Positions 45,998 to 55,139 of a DNA stretch of 64,000 bases are shown here, piece after piece (the stretch's first letter is position 1; each line of letters opens with the position of its first letter). This DNA is from Novosphingobium album (ex Liu et al. 2023) (GTDB lineage: Bacteria; Pseudomonadota; Alphaproteobacteria; Sphingomonadales; Sphingomonadaceae), in assembly GCF_029076845.1 (NCBI RefSeq), contig NZ_JARESE010000050.1, positions 103,501-167,500 on the forward strand, in the 5' to 3' direction. Below the pieces are notes generated by a model, which was given only the letters and a program-made list of their open reading frames with translations, did no database searches and had not been told where the DNA came from. The position numbers and the translations under genes are program-made.

Positions 45998-46475
45998 GCG
46001 CGGCTTGCGCCTTTTGCTGCGCCGCGTTGGCCGCCGCGCGCCGTTTCGCGATCGCATCGCGCTCGGCCTGTTCCTCGGCGGCGCGTTCGGCATCGGCTTC
46101 GCGCGCGATCTTGTCGACATCCATGCCCGACCAGCGGCCGATCGACTTGTAGATGGCGCGCACTTCCTCGTCGCGCTTGGCCTGCTCGCGCGCGAAGGCT
46201 TCCTTGCGCTTCTGGTTCTCGATGTTCGAGGCGATGATTTCCGCGTCGGTGCGGTGCGCGGGGAACACGGTGATATAGGTCACTTTGGGCGGCAGGTGCG
46301 GTGCCTTGGCTTCCTGCGTGCTCATCAGGTAGAACACCGCGAAAGTGCAGGCGGCCGAGATCGCGGCGAAGCGCCAGCGGTTGCGGCCGGCCTGCCGCCA
46401 GACTTCGCGGAAGTCGGCGATCATGCCGGTGGGATTGACGTCCTGCCAGTAACCGGAGCGTTTGAAGAGGCTCAT
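45990..46475 (-). CDS. Hypothetical inner-membrane protein with coiled-coil tail
   Basis: 161 residues. A cytoplasmic N-terminus ([29 protein letters not shown]), one membrane helix (about 36-51), then a charged periplasmic region with a long Glu/Lys/Arg/Ala helix (from about 83 to the end) likely to form a coiled coil. Not recognised as a named family. It overlaps ribD translationally, so it is probably co-expressed with riboflavin synthesis, though that need not imply function. Confidence 0.8.
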   Translation of the reverse strand: MSLFKRSGYWQDVNPTGMIADFREVWRQAGRNRWRFAAISAACTFAVFYLMSTQEAKAPHLPPKVTYITVFPAHRTDAEIIASNIENQKRKEAFAREQAKRDEEVRAIYKSIGRWSGMDVDKIAREADAERAAEEQAERDAIAKRRAAANAAQQKAQAARE

Positions 46476-46542
46476 GCGCGCTAGATAGAGCCTTGCGCGG
46501 CGGAGCGCCAGCCCGCGGAGCTTGAAGCGCTGAACTCGGACT

Positions 46543-47277
46543 CTAGCCCAGCGGGTGGTAAAGCCCGCGCCCCTCGCGCTTCAGCCAGTGGTTGGCCTCG
46601 GCGATGTCGCCTTCGAACAGCCGCGCCAGCGCGGCGTGGAACGCGGGCGAGTGATCGAAATGGACGAGATGGGCCACTTCATGCGCGACGACCGAGCGGC
46701 GGACGAAATCGGGTGCCATGATCAGCCGCCAGTTGATGCGGATCGTGCCGTCGGGCGCGCAGCTTCCCCAGCGGCGCTGCGCGTTGGACAGCGCCAGGGC
46801 GGACACCGGCCGGCCGGCGCGCGCGCAGTATTCGGCAAGGTCGGCGGCGAGCAGCTCGCGCGCCTCGCCATGCAGCCAGCGGCGCAGGCGCGCGGCGAGC
46901 GCGGTTTCCGGGCCGCCGATGCGGATCGTGCCGGCCTCCACCACCGGGCGGCGCGGCGCGGCGGGATCATGGCGCAGCGCCAGCGCCTCGCCCCGGAAGC
47001 GCAGCACGCCGCCCGTGCCCAGCGGCTCGGCGCGGGGCAGCGCGGCCAGCTGGCGTGCGATCCATTCGCGGCGCGATTCGGCAAAGGCCAGCGCATCGGC
47101 GGCGCGGCCCCAGCGCGGGATCGAGATGCGCACCTCGCTGCCGTCGGGCGCCAGCCGCATGGTCATGCGCCGGGCCTGTGCGAGCCGGCGCACCACCACC
47201 GGCAAGCGCCGGTCGCCGATCTCGATCGCCGGTTCCGCGCGCGGATCGCGGCGCAGCCATTCGAGCATCGCGGTCAC
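46543..47277 (-). CDS. YgjP/SprT-like zinc metallopeptidase (DUF45)
   Basis: 244 residues. M48-like metal hydrolase family: the zinc motif [19 protein letters not shown] contains HEVAH (199-203) plus a further His, preceded by the family block [24 protein letters not shown] at 47277 forms a GTGA overlap with the upstream YcgN gene; an ATG three codons later is an alternative. Biological substrate unknown. Confidence 0.93.
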   Translation of the reverse strand: MTAMLEWLRRDPRAEPAIEIGDRRLPVVVRRLAQARRMTMRLAPDGSEVRISIPRWGRAADALAFAESRREWIARQLAALPRAEPLGTGGVLRFRGEALALRHDPAAPRRPVVEAGTIRIGGPETALAARLRRWLHGEARELLAADLAEYCARAGRPVSALALSNAQRRWGSCAPDGTIRINWRLIMAPDFVRRSVVAHEVAHLVHFDHSPAFHAALARLFEGDIAEANHWLKREGRGLYHPLG

Positions 47278-47768
47278 GCCTCGCCGGCTTCGTCGCGGGC
47301 CCCGTCGTCCTCGTCCTCGTCATCCTCGCCGGGCCAGACGATGTGGTGCTCCAGCGGGCCGGCCACGGTCTCGCTCACCACCTTGCCGATCACCGAGATA
47401 CCGGCCGCGTGCACCGCCGCGCGGTCTCCGCACACCAGGTAATGCCATGGGGGCAAGGGCTCGCCATGGGCGCGCAGGCGATAGGCGCATGTCCGGGGCA
47501 GCCATTCCAGGCTGGCCGCATTGCGCGGGGTCAGGCGCATGCAATCGGGCACGTAAGTGCGGCGGTGGCGATAGTCGCTGCATTGCGCGGTCCTGAGGTC
47601 GAGCAGCTTGCAGGCGACATTGGTGTTATAGAATTCGCCGGTATCGGCATCTTCCAGCTTGTGCAGGCAGCACTGGCCGCAGCCGTCGCACAGCGCTTCC
47701 CATTCGGCGCGATCGAGCAGTTCGATCGGACGCTCCCAGAACGGGGCGGGGGTTTCTACTTCACCCAT
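47274..47768 (-). CDS. YcgN-family cysteine-cluster protein (UPF0260)
   Basis: 164 residues. Family features: FWERPIELLDRAEWEALCDGCGQCC near the N-terminus, CKLLD, CSDYRHR, PDCMRLTP and WLPRTCAYRL, seven or more cysteines that likely bind an iron-sulfur cluster or zinc. The C-terminus is a very acidic tail ([19 protein letters not shown]). Start overlaps the SCO1 stop by 13 bases; stop overlaps the next gene. Function of the family is not established. Confidence 0.92.
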   Translation of the reverse strand: MGEVETPAPFWERPIELLDRAEWEALCDGCGQCCLHKLEDADTGEFYNTNVACKLLDLRTAQCSDYRHRRTYVPDCMRLTPRNAASLEWLPRTCAYRLRAHGEPLPPWHYLVCGDRAAVHAAGISVIGKVVSETVAGPLEHHIVWPGEDDEDEDDGARDEAGEA

Positions 47769-48391
47769 TTTTCCAGTTCGGCGGCAACCGCCGCACCCTT
47801 GTCGGCAACGCCCTTGTCCACCGGCAGCATCGCCAGCGGCTTGCCTTCGGGGTCCATCAGGTAGGCGATGCGGCTGTGATCCATCAGGTATCCGCCCGTG
47901 GTGTCCTTGCCCTTGGCGTAATAGACGGCGAAGGCCTTGGCCGCGCCGGCGACTTGCTCGGGCGTGCCGGTGAGCCCCAGCAGGCGCGGCGAGAAGGCCG
48001 CGGTCCACTGGCCGACCACCGCGGGCGTATCGCGCCGCGGATCGATCGAGATGAAGATCGGCTGGACTTTCGCCGCCTCGCCGGGATGCGCCTGGGCAAA
48101 GCGGTTGAAGCCCATCATCATGGCCTGGACATCGAACGGGCAGGCATCCGGGCAGAAGGTGTAGCCGAAATAGACGATGCGGTATTTTCCGGCGAAATCC
48201 TGCCAGCGCACCGTCTTGCCATCCTTGTCGACCAGCGTGAACGGTCCGCCGATCGCGGCGCCTTCGAGCGGGGGGCGCTGGGCCGGGGCGGTGGGCGCGC
48301 CGCCCGATCCGCAGGCGGTGAGCGCAAGCGGCAGCAGGGGCAGCAGCAGCGCGGCAAGAGTGCGGTGGTAGGTCATGGCGTGGCGGTTCAT
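47756..48391 (-). CDS. SCO1/SenC-type copper chaperone lipoprotein
   Basis: 211 residues. Thioredoxin-fold periplasmic copper carrier for cytochrome oxidase CuA assembly or related redox stress functions. Signal peptide with lipobox LALTAC (Cys27); copper-binding CPDAC (Cys80, Cys84) and the third ligand His172 in MDHSRIAYLMDP are all present. An ATG five codons downstream (48376) is an alternative start. First gene of an overlapping trio with YcgN and the YgjP-like protein. Confidence 0.95.
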   Translation of the reverse strand: MNRHAMTYHRTLAALLLPLLPLALTACGSGGAPTAPAQRPPLEGAAIGGPFTLVDKDGKTVRWQDFAGKYRIVYFGYTFCPDACPFDVQAMMMGFNRFAQAHPGEAAKVQPIFISIDPRRDTPAVVGQWTAAFSPRLLGLTGTPEQVAGAAKAFAVYYAKGKDTTGGYLMDHSRIAYLMDPEGKPLAMLPVDKGVADKGAAVAAELEKWVK

Positions 48392-48473
48392 GCTCTGCTA
48401 AGCGCCCGTATGCAAGGTGGCCGCGCGGCGAAGTGCGCGCTGGTGAGCAACAGGCGAAAGGGTTGGCAAGGTG

Positions 48474-49106
48474 ATGATGCGGCGGGTTTCCTGGATGAAG
48501 GCCCTGGCGCGGGTCGTCCTGCCGGTTCTGGTGGGCATGGCGTGCCTGGCCAGCCCGGCGCAGGCCCAGTTTTCCGACGGGTACAAGTTCCTCGACGCGG
48601 TGCGCAAGAAAGAGGGGCAGAAGGTGGAGGACGCGCTCAACGAGCCGGGCACCACGATCATCAACACGCGCGACGTGTCGAACGGGGAAACCGCGTTGCA
48701 CATCGTCACGCAGCGGCGCGACCTGACCTGGCTGCAATATCTCGCCGGGCGCGGGGCCAACGTCAACGCGCGCGACGGGCGCGGGCAGACGCCGCTGCAG
48801 ATCGCCACGAGCCTGGGCTGGCGCGAAGGGGTGGAATACCTCGTGGGCCGCAAGGCCAAGCTGGACGAGACGAACAACGCTGGCGAAACGCCGCTGATCA
48901 GCGCGGTGCACCAGCGCGATACCGCACTGATGCGCATCCTGCTCGAAGCCGGCGCCGATCCTGACCGGGCGGACAATTCGGGCCGCAGCGCGCGCGACTA
49001 TGCCAAGCTGGACGGCAAGGGCAGCGCCTTGCTCCAGGCGATCGACACATACGCGAAGAAGGGCGCCAAGGCGGCCTCGCAAGCAACTTACGGCCCGGTG
49101 TTCTAG
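48474..49106 (+). CDS. Secreted/periplasmic ankyrin-repeat protein
   Basis: 210 residues. Signal peptide (ending AQA-QFSDG) and about four ankyrin repeats, for example NGETALHIVTQRRDLTWLQY, GQTPLQIATSLGWREGVEYL and GETPLISAVHQRDTALMRIL. Likely a periplasmic protein-interaction module; no enzymatic domain. The start is ambiguous among GTG 48471 and two ATGs at 48474 and 48477. Followed 4 bases later by coq9. Confidence 0.88.
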   Translation: MMRRVSWMKALARVVLPVLVGMACLASPAQAQFSDGYKFLDAVRKKEGQKVEDALNEPGTTIINTRDVSNGETALHIVTQRRDLTWLQYLAGRGANVNARDGRGQTPLQIATSLGWREGVEYLVGRKAKLDETNNAGETPLISAVHQRDTALMRILLEAGADPDRADNSGRSARDYAKLDGKGSALLQAIDTYAKKGAKAASQATYGPVF

Positions 49107-49110
49107 GCCG

Positions 49111-49785
49111 ATGGCGCCGGGGGAAAGCCAGCCGCGCGAGGATCGGACGCTGGACGCGATCCGCGAACGCCTCGCGCCCGCGATCGCCGCCGCCGCCGTG
49201 TTCGACGGCTGGAGCGCGGACGCGGTGAAGCAGGCGGCCGATGCCACCGGCGTCGATGCCGATGTCGCCGCCTATGCCTTCCGGGGTGGCGCGATGGAGA
49301 TGATCGGGGCGTGGATCGGCCACCTCGATGTCGCGATGGCGATCGCCTTTCCGCCCGAACAGCTGGCCACGCTGCCGGTGCGCGAACGGATCCGCCGGCT
49401 GGTGCGGTTTCGGCTCGATGCGCAGATCGGGCTGGAGGAAGCGCTTTCGCGCGCGCTGGCGACGATGGCGCTGCCGCGCAACGCGGCGCGGGCGGCCCGG
49501 CTCGGCTGGCGCAGCGCCGATCGCATGTGGCGGCTCGCGGGCGATACCGCCACCGATTACAACCACTATACCAAGCGCGCGATCCTGGCTGCGATCTACG
49601 CCGCGACGCTGAGCGTGTTCGCCAGCGACGAGAGCGAGGGCAAGGCCGAGACATGGGCCTTCCTCGACCGGCGGATCGCGGGGATCATGCGGTTCGAAAA
49701 GACCAAGGCCGCGCTGCTGCGCCGGCCTGAAGAGCGCTTCAGCATGGCGCGTTTCCTGGGCCGGCTGCGCTATCCGGCGAATTGA
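49111..49785 (+). CDS. coq9: COQ9-family ubiquinone biosynthesis protein
   Basis: 224 residues. TetR-like fold lipid-binding protein that assists ubiquinone hydroxylation (with Coq7). Family marks: FDGWSADAVKQAA near the N-terminus, AYAFRGGAMEMIGAW, WRSADRMWRLAGDTATDYNHYTKRAILA and the C-terminal TWAFLDRRI. The block DTATDYNHYTKR is highly characteristic. Alphaproteobacteria are the main bacterial group with COQ9. Confidence 0.95.
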   Translation: MAPGESQPREDRTLDAIRERLAPAIAAAAVFDGWSADAVKQAADATGVDADVAAYAFRGGAMEMIGAWIGHLDVAMAIAFPPEQLATLPVRERIRRLVRFRLDAQIGLEEALSRALATMALPRNAARAARLGWRSADRMWRLAGDTATDYNHYTKRAILAAIYAATLSVFASDESEGKAETWAFLDRRIAGIMRFEKTKAALLRRPEERFSMARFLGRLRYPAN

Positions 49786-49813
49786 CGCCCATCAATGACG
49801 GCCGCATGGGTTA

Positions 49814-49830
49814 TTGCGAATTAGTTGCAA
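49814..49830. promoter_or_regulatory. Fur-box-like inverted repeat upstream of feoAB
   Basis: TTGCGAATTAGTTGCAA is a near-symmetric 17-mer with TTGC/GCAA ends, 30 bases upstream of the feoA ATG. It resembles the alphaproteobacterial Fur/Mur operator (TGCRAAT-N-ATTYGCA style). Iron-dependent repression of feoAB is the likely role. Confidence 0.65.
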
Positions 49831-49860
49831 GGCCCCGTGTAATCTGGCAGCGCGATTCCC

Positions 49861-50100
49861 ATGACTCTCGATATGCTTCCCGCCGATCGGCCCGCCCGTA
49901 TCGTTGCCGTTGACTGGCCGAGTCTCGTGCAGGAGGAGGCTGGCCGCCTGCGCGCGCTCGGGCTGGAGGAAGGGGCCAAGGTCTCGGTCTCGCATCGCGG
50001 CGTGTTCGGCGGGCGCGATCCGATCGCGGTCGCGGTCGGGCGGATGACGGTGGCGCTGCGCCGCGCCCACGCCGCCGCGATGCAGGTGGAAGAGCTGTGA
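49861..50100 (+). CDS. feoA: Ferrous iron transport protein A
   Basis: 79 residues. Small SH3-like cytoplasmic protein that modulates FeoB. Family pattern: MLPADRPARIVAVD, a helical AGRLRALGLEEGAKV segment, then GGRDPIAVAVGRMTVALRRAHAAAM. Its TGA overlaps the feoB GTG start by 4 bases (GTGA). Confidence 0.93.
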   Translation: MTLDMLPADRPARIVAVDWPSLVQEEAGRLRALGLEEGAKVSVSHRGVFGGRDPIAVAVGRMTVALRRAHAAAMQVEEL

Positions 50101-51938
50101 GCCGCCAGCGCAAGGTCGCCCTCGTCGGCAATCCGAATGCGGGCAAGAGCGCGCTGTTCAACGCGCTCACCGGCGCGCGGCAGAAGATCGCCAATTATCC
50201 GGGCGTCACGGTGGAGCGCAAATCGGGCCGGATGGTGCTGCCCACAGGCGAGCCGGTGGAGATGACCGACCTGCCCGGCGCCTATGCGCTCGATCCCACC
50301 AGCCCGGACGAGGAAGTGACCAGCAAGGTCATTCGCGGCCAGTTCGTGGGAGAGGCGGAGCCGGATGCGCTGGTGGTGGTGCTCGATGCCTCGAACCTCG
50401 AACAGCACCTGGTCTTCGCGCAGGAAGTGATCGCGCTGGGCAAGCCCACCGTCGTCGCGCTCAACATGGTCGATCTGGCCGAGCGGGACGGGCTGGTGCT
50501 CGATCCCACGATTCTCGAAGAGGAACTGGGCGTGCGCGTGGTGCCCACCGTGGCGGTGCGCCGGCGCGGCCTGGCCGAGCTGGCCGAAGCGCTGGCCCAG
50601 GCGGAAACGCGCCATCCGGGGCCGGGGCAGACCGCGCTGGGGCTGACCGAGCGGCGCGTGGCCGCCCATGCGATGGCCGAAGGCGCGATCCTGTCCGAAT
50701 CGAAGCGCCACCGGCTGCACGCCCGGCTCGATCGGCTGCTGCTCCATCCCTGGGTGGGGCCGCTGATCCTGTTCGCGCTGCTGTTCGTGGTGTTCCAGGC
50801 GGTGTTCGCCTGGGCGACGCCGTTCGCCGATGCGCTGGAAGCTGCCGTCGGCTGGCTCACCGGCGTCGTGCTCGAGATCGTCCCGCCCAGCCTCGCGCGC
50901 GATCTCTTGACCGACGGCATCCTGGCCGGCGTCGGTTCGGTCGTGGTGTTCCTGCCGCAGATCATCATCCTGTTCGCCTTCATCTTGGCGATGGAAGCGT
51001 CCGGCTACATGGCGCGCGCGGCTTTCCTGATGGACCGGATGATGGCCGGCGTCGGCCTGTCGGGCCGCAGCTTCATCCCGCTGCTGTCCAGCTTCGCCTG
51101 CGCCATTCCGGGCATCATGGCGACGCGCAGCATCGCCGATCCCAGGGACCGGCTGACCACGATCCTGATCGCTCCGCTGATGACCTGTTCGGCGCGGCTG
51201 CCCGTCTATGCGGTGATCATCGCCGCCTTCATTCCCCAGCGCACGGTCGGACTGGGCATCGGCCTGCAGGGGCTGGTGCTGTTCGGGCTCTATGTGATCG
51301 GCATCGTCGGCGCGATGCTGGCGGCGCTGGTGCTGCGCCGTTCGCTGACCAAAGGCGCGGCCAGCGGCTTCATCATGGAACTGCCCAAGTACCAGCTTCC
51401 GCGCCTGCGCGATCTGGCGATCGGCCTGTGGCAGCGCGCGTGGATCTTCCTGCGCCGCGCCGGCACGATCATCTTCACGGTGACGGTGGTGCTCTGGATC
51501 CTGCTCAACTTCCCGCGCGCCGAGCCGGGGCAGGACCAGGTCGACGCCTCGATCGCCGGGCATCTCGCCAATGGCCTGGCCGTGGTGGTGCGGCCGATCG
51601 GCTTCAACCGCGATATCGCGCTGTCGCTGATCCCGGCGATGGCCGCCCGCGAAGTGGCGGTGTCCTCGCTCGCGACCAGCTATGCCGTTTCGAACGACGA
51701 CGAGAACGCGCAGGCGATGGCGCTGACCGACCGGCTCAAGGCGAGCTGGAGCCTGCCGACCGCGCTGGCCTTCCTGGCCTGGTTCGTCTTCGCGCCGCAG
51801 TGCATGTCGACCATCGCCGTCACCCGCCGCGAAACGAATGGGTGGAAATGGCCGGCGTTCATGTTGGCTTACCTGTTCGGGCTCGCCTATATCTTCGCCG
51901 GAATCACCTACTGGAGCGCGGTCGCGCTCGGATTGTAG
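50097..51938 (+). CDS. feoB: Ferrous iron transporter B
   Basis: 613 residues, shorter than E. coli FeoB (773). N-terminal G-protein domain: G1 [13 protein letters not shown]2 Thr in NYPGVTVE, G3 DLPGAY, G4 NMVD; a spacer helical domain follows, then a polytopic membrane domain with the conserved Cys/Ser/Gly-rich Gate motifs ([15 protein letters not shown] and [13 protein letters not shown]). No feoC. Imports Fe2+ across the inner membrane, probably Fur-regulated through the upstream box. Confidence 0.96.
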   Translation: MSRQRKVALVGNPNAGKSALFNALTGARQKIANYPGVTVERKSGRMVLPTGEPVEMTDLPGAYALDPTSPDEEVTSKVIRGQFVGEAEPDALVVVLDASNLEQHLVFAQEVIALGKPTVVALNMVDLAERDGLVLDPTILEEELGVRVVPTVAVRRRGLAELAEALAQAETRHPGPGQTALGLTERRVAAHAMAEGAILSESKRHRLHARLDRLLLHPWVGPLILFALLFVVFQAVFAWATPFADALEAAVGWLTGVVLEIVPPSLARDLLTDGILAGVGSVVVFLPQIIILFAFILAMEASGYMARAAFLMDRMMAGVGLSGRSFIPLLSSFACAIPGIMATRSIADPRDRLTTILIAPLMTCSARLPVYAVIIAAFIPQRTVGLGIGLQGLVLFGLYVIGIVGAMLAALVLRRSLTKGAASGFIMELPKYQLPRLRDLAIGLWQRAWIFLRRAGTIIFTVTVVLWILLNFPRAEPGQDQVDASIAGHLANGLAVVVRPIGFNRDIALSLIPAMAAREVAVSSLATSYAVSNDDENAQAMALTDRLKASWSLPTALAFLAWFVFAPQCMSTIAVTRRETNGWKWPAFMLAYLFGLAYIFAGITYWSAVALGL

Positions 51939-51960
51939 GTTCCCGCGAAGAGAGGAATTC

Positions 51961-52518
51961 ATGGCAGGCAGCGTCAACAAGGTCATTCTTATCGGCAATC
52001 TCGGCGCCGATCCCGAGGTGAAGTCGTTCCAGAACGGCGGGCGCATCGCCAACTTGCGGATCGCCACGTCGGAAAGCTGGAAGGACCGCCAGACCGGCGA
52101 GCGCAAGGAGCGCACCGAGTGGCACACCGTGGTGCTGCAGTCCGACGGGCTGGTCGGCGTGGCCGAGCGTTACCTGCGCAAGGGTTCCAAGGTCTATATC
52201 GAAGGCCAGCTGCGCACTCGCAAATGGCAGGACCAGTCCGGCCAGGATCGCTATACCACCGAAATCTCGGTCGGCGGCATCGGCGGTGTGCTGACCATGC
52301 TGGACGGCGCGCCCGGTGCCGGTGGTGCCGGCGGGGGCGGCGGCGCGCGTGGCGGCTTTGGCGGCGGCGGTGGCCGTTCCTCGGGCGGTGACGACTGGGG
52401 CGGTTCGAGCGGTTCGTCCGGCGGCGCGGGCGGTTCCTCGTCAGGTGGCGGCGACTGGGGCCGCACCGGCGGCGGTGGCGGCCTTGGCGACGACCTGGAC
52501 GACGATATCCCGTTCTGA
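51961..52518 (+). CDS. ssb: Single-stranded DNA-binding protein
   Basis: 185 residues. OB fold at about 1-112 ([47 protein letters not shown]), a long Gly/Ser-rich linker, and the protein-interaction tip DDDIPF. Essential for replication, repair and recombination. ATG at 51961 is the conserved start. A stem-loop follows the stop after 10 bases. Confidence 0.97.
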   Translation: MAGSVNKVILIGNLGADPEVKSFQNGGRIANLRIATSESWKDRQTGERKERTEWHTVVLQSDGLVGVAERYLRKGSKVYIEGQLRTRKWQDQSGQDRYTTEISVGGIGGVLTMLDGAPGAGGAGGGGGARGGFGGGGGRSSGGDDWGGSSGSSGGAGGSSSGGGDWGRTGGGGGLGDDLDDDIPF

Positions 52519-52528
52519 GAGGTTGTCG

Positions 52529-52554
52529 GGAAATGCGCGGAAGAGCGCATTTCC
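52529..52554 (+). terminator. Terminator-like stem-loop after ssb
   Basis: GGAAATGCGC (52529-52538) and GCGCATTTCC (52545-52554) form a perfect ten-base stem around GGAAGA. It lies 10 bases past the ssb stop. Its sequence is strikingly similar to the stem-loop at 10302-10325, although its U tail is minimal. Confidence 0.55.
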
Positions 52555-52674
52555 TGGCGGCACCGGCCCGCGCCCCCACCCGGCGTCCCATCGGAATGAC
52601 ACGCTGTGGGAGGCCGGGCGGGGGCAGGTGCCGCCATGCGCCGATGGCGCATCAGTAAACCCGCTCCGCGCGCC

Positions 52675-53190
52675 CTATTCCTTCGGCTGCAATCCCTTGA
52701 GCACCGCGAACGGGCTGTTGTCTTCCGGGGCGACGATGCCGGCCTTGCGCCGGGCTTCGTCCGCGTTCGGCCCGGTCAGGAACGGGTCGATCGCCAGTGC
52801 CAGGCTTTGCGCGACGGCTTCGCCGATGTCGCAATGGGTGCCGGCATATTCGATCTCGTCGCAGTCCTCGGCATCCAGCTCGATTTCCTCGTCCGGCAGG
52901 TGGCCGCTTGCCTCGGGCACGAAGCGGAAGGCGAAGTCCTCCGCCACCGCGACGGGCAGATCCTCGGCCGAGACCGCGCAGCTCTGGACGATGTCGGCGC
53001 TGAGCCGGCCCGTGGCATCGACCGTGCGGTCGCGCCGCGACAGCGAGACCCGGGCTTCCAGCCGATCGATCCGCACCAGCCCGAAGCGCCGGGCCAGCGC
53101 CGCGCGTTCGGAGGCATCGGCCGCGATATGCATGTCCTTGCCGTCGGCCTGCCGGATATCGATCGGGCGCGAGAATTCGGGCGTCGTCAC
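52675..53190 (-). CDS. DUF177/YceD-like protein
   Basis: 171 residues. DUF177 family (YceD/Rnb-associated), usually linked to 23S rRNA or ribosomal protein expression; in many bacteria it precedes rpmF and plsX, which are not here. Family text: RLSADIVQSCAVSAEDLP and the ELDAEDCDEIEY stretch. GTG at 53190 overlaps the upstream chaperone stop (GTGA). Confidence 0.88.
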   Translation of the reverse strand: MTTPEFSRPIDIRQADGKDMHIAADASERAALARRFGLVRIDRLEARVSLSRRDRTVDATGRLSADIVQSCAVSAEDLPVAVAEDFAFRFVPEASGHLPDEEIELDAEDCDEIEYAGTHCDIGEAVAQSLALAIDPFLTGPNADEARRKAGIVAPEDNSPFAVLKGLQPKE

Positions 53191-53699
53191 CGCGCGATCC
53201 TTGCGGCCAGCAGATCCTCGTCGCTCGCCGCGTCAAGCTGGCCGGCCAGGGCCAGCACCGCGGCGGCCAGCCTGTCCTTGTCCGCGCCCGCGATCAGCGT
53301 GACATTGCGTTCGAGCACCGGCACCAGCGCCTCGCGGCCTTGCGCCAGCGCTTCGCGCAGCACGCCGATGCGCCCGCCCAGCACGCCCATCAGCTTGCCC
53401 ATGCGCTTGCCGACCACGAGATCGCCCACGCCGCTCTGGCGCAACTGGCCGTCCATATCGTCAACGAACAGCTCGGTCAGCCGCACTGAATGGGCGATCA
53501 GCGTCTTGTCGCGCTCCATGCGCAGCATCACCAGCGCCAGCACCAGCGTCACCGCGTCGAACCGGCCGGGCACCGTATCGGCCACGCCGCATTCGGCATA
53601 CCAGGCTTTCTCGCGCGCGATCTCCACCGTGCGATGCCACAGCGGGCGGACCGTCGCGCGGTCGTCACGCTTGGCGAAGAGGCGAGTCAGGAATGTCAC
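53187..53699 (-). CDS. Ubiquinol-cytochrome c chaperone (CBP3/UQCC1 family)
   Basis: 170 residues from GTG at 53699. Assists assembly of the cytochrome b subunit of complex III. Seen: AREKAWYAECGVADTVPGRFDAVTLVLALVMLRM, then FVDDMDGQLRQSGVGDLVVGKRMGKLMG, strongly characteristic of the family. A longer frame exists upstream but reads as non-coding. The adjacent DUF177 gene and divergent bamE are the usual alphaproteobacterial neighbours. Confidence 0.92.
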   Translation of the reverse strand: MTFLTRLFAKRDDRATVRPLWHRTVEIAREKAWYAECGVADTVPGRFDAVTLVLALVMLRMERDKTLIAHSVRLTELFVDDMDGQLRQSGVGDLVVGKRMGKLMGVLGGRIGVLREALAQGREALVPVLERNVTLIAGADKDRLAAAVLALAGQLDAASDEDLLAARIAR

Positions 53700-53815
53700 G
53701 GGGATGGGCGACCTTTCGTTCAGCGGCAATTCAATCGGGCGGCCCCAACGCCATTGCGCGAGGCGGCACGGGGCCCTAAGGCTCCATGCCGATATATGGG
53801 CGGCGTACCCTCTGG

Positions 53816-53845
53816 CAATATGGCCATTCCCAATATGGTCATTCG
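53816..53845. repeat. 15-bp tandem repeat in the bamE upstream region
   Basis: CAATATGGCCATTCC (53816-53830) is followed immediately by CAATATGGTCATTCG (53831-53845), 13 of 15 identical, 30-59 bases upstream of the bamE ATG. It may be a regulator site pair or a duplication overlapping promoter elements. Confidence 0.7.
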
Positions 53846-53874
53846 GGGGCGCGCGCCGGGTTTGGAGTATTCGG

Positions 53875-54363
53875 ATGCGCATCAACGGTCAAAAGGCATG
53901 GGCGGCGGGCCTGGCGCTGGGGCTTGCGGTGCTGGCCGGCGGCTGCACCTCCATCCGGGACCATCGCGGCTATATCGTCGATTCCATGCTGATCGACGCG
54001 GTCCAGCCGGGCATCGACAATCGCACCTCGGTGGAACGCACGCTGGGCCGCCCCACTTTCGTCAGCCAGTTCGGCCAGCAGGACTGGTACTACGTTTCGC
54101 AGAACGTCCGCACGCCGCCGTTCAGCCGGCCGCGCACCGCCTCGCAGATGGTGATGCGCGTGCGCTTCGATCCGGCCGGCAATGTCACCGGGGTCGACAA
54201 GCGCGGCGTGGAGCAGGTCGCGCGGATCGGCCCTGAAGGCGACAAGACGCCGACGCTGGGCCGCCATCGCAGCTTCCTTGAGGATCTGTTCGGCAATGTC
54301 GGCTCGGTGGGGGCCGGCGGCATGGGCCAGACGCCGACCGGGCCGGGGCCGAACGGAAGCTAG
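53875..54363 (+). CDS. bamE: Outer-membrane assembly lipoprotein BamE/SmpA
   Basis: 162 residues. Lipoprotein with lipobox LAGGC (Cys about residue 24) and a SmpA/BamE fold: DHRGYIVDSMLIDAVQPGI, RTSVERTLGRPTFVSQFG, QQDWYYVSQNV. Part of the Bam complex that inserts beta-barrel proteins. Longer than E. coli BamE, with a Gly/Pro-rich C-terminal tail. GGAG lies about 9 bases before the ATG. Divergent from the bc1 chaperone gene. Confidence 0.93.
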   Translation: MRINGQKAWAAGLALGLAVLAGGCTSIRDHRGYIVDSMLIDAVQPGIDNRTSVERTLGRPTFVSQFGQQDWYYVSQNVRTPPFSRPRTASQMVMRVRFDPAGNVTGVDKRGVEQVARIGPEGDKTPTLGRHRSFLEDLFGNVGSVGAGGMGQTPTGPGPNGS

Positions 54364-54434
54364 CGTCAGGATCCGGGGTCAAGACCTGGGCCGCCCCGGC
54401 TTGAACCGCGCTCGGCGCGGCATATATCCCGCGC

Positions 54435-54995
54435 ATGGATAACAACGGGGCGAGCCACGGCCTTCTCCAGTGGCACGGAACCACCATCATCGGCGTGAAG
54501 AAGGGCGGCAGGACCGTCATCGCCGGTGACGGGCAGGTCACGATGGGCAACACGGTGATGAAGCCCAACGCGCGCAAGGTGCGCCGCATCGGCAAGGGCG
54601 AGTCGGTGATCGCCGGTTTCGCCGGCGCCACCGCCGATGCCTTCACGCTGTTCGAGCGGCTGGAAAAGAAGCTGGAGCAGTATTCCGGGCAATTGACCCG
54701 CGCGGCGGTGGAACTCGCCAAGGACTGGCGCACCGACAAGTACTTGCGCAATCTGGAAGCGCTGATGATCGTCGCCGATGCAGAGACGATGCTGGTCATC
54801 ACCGGCAATGGCGACGTGCTGGAGCCCGAAGGCGGCATCGCCGCGATCGGCTCTGGCGGCAACTATGCGCTGTCCGCCGCGCGCGCGCTGACCGATTACG
54901 AGGACGATGCCGAACGGATCGCGCGCCGCGCGATGCAGGTGGCGGCCGAAGTCTGCGTCTTCACCAACGACCGCGTGACCGTGGAAACGGTTTGA
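54435..54995 (+). CDS. hslV: ATP-dependent protease subunit HslV
   Basis: 186 residues. Threonine peptidase of the HslUV proteasome-like complex. Catalytic Thr in the HGTTIIGV motif after a short propeptide; [17 protein letters not shown] and [17 protein letters not shown] and ALMIVADAE are typical. Unusually the gap to hslU is 144 bases and filled by inverted repeats. Confidence 0.97.
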   Translation: MDNNGASHGLLQWHGTTIIGVKKGGRTVIAGDGQVTMGNTVMKPNARKVRRIGKGESVIAGFAGATADAFTLFERLEKKLEQYSGQLTRAAVELAKDWRTDKYLRNLEALMIVADAETMLVITGNGDVLEPEGGIAAIGSGGNYALSAARALTDYEDDAERIARRAMQVAAEVCVFTNDRVTVETV

Positions 54996-55005
54996 CCCGA
55001 TAAAG

Positions 55006-55125
55006 CCCTCGCCCCTTCAGGGGAGAGGGTTGGGAGAGGGGAACGCGCCAAGCCGCCCCCCTCTCAACTTCGACTGGCCCGCGATGCGGGAAAGTCTGCG
55101 TATCTCTCCCCTGGCCGGGGAGAGA
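55006..55125. repeat. Repetitive hairpin cluster between hslV and hslU
   Basis: Three inverted repeats follow each other: CCCTCGCCCCT/AGGGGAGAGGG at 55006-55029, GTTGGGAGAGGGG/CCCCCCTCTCAAC at 55029-55068 (two mismatches), and a perfect TCTCTCCCC/GGGGAGAGA at 55103-55125. The CCCTC-CCC/GGG-GAGGG type is common as dispersed intergenic repeats in bacterial genomes. The last hairpin ends 14 bases before the hslU ATG. Confidence 0.7.
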
Positions 55126-55139
55126 GCATCGAGAAAAGA

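Noticed and set aside
45998..46542. FMN riboswitch for the riboflavin genes
   Set aside because: The region is coding (161-residue gene) and no RFN-type conserved blocks were seen upstream.
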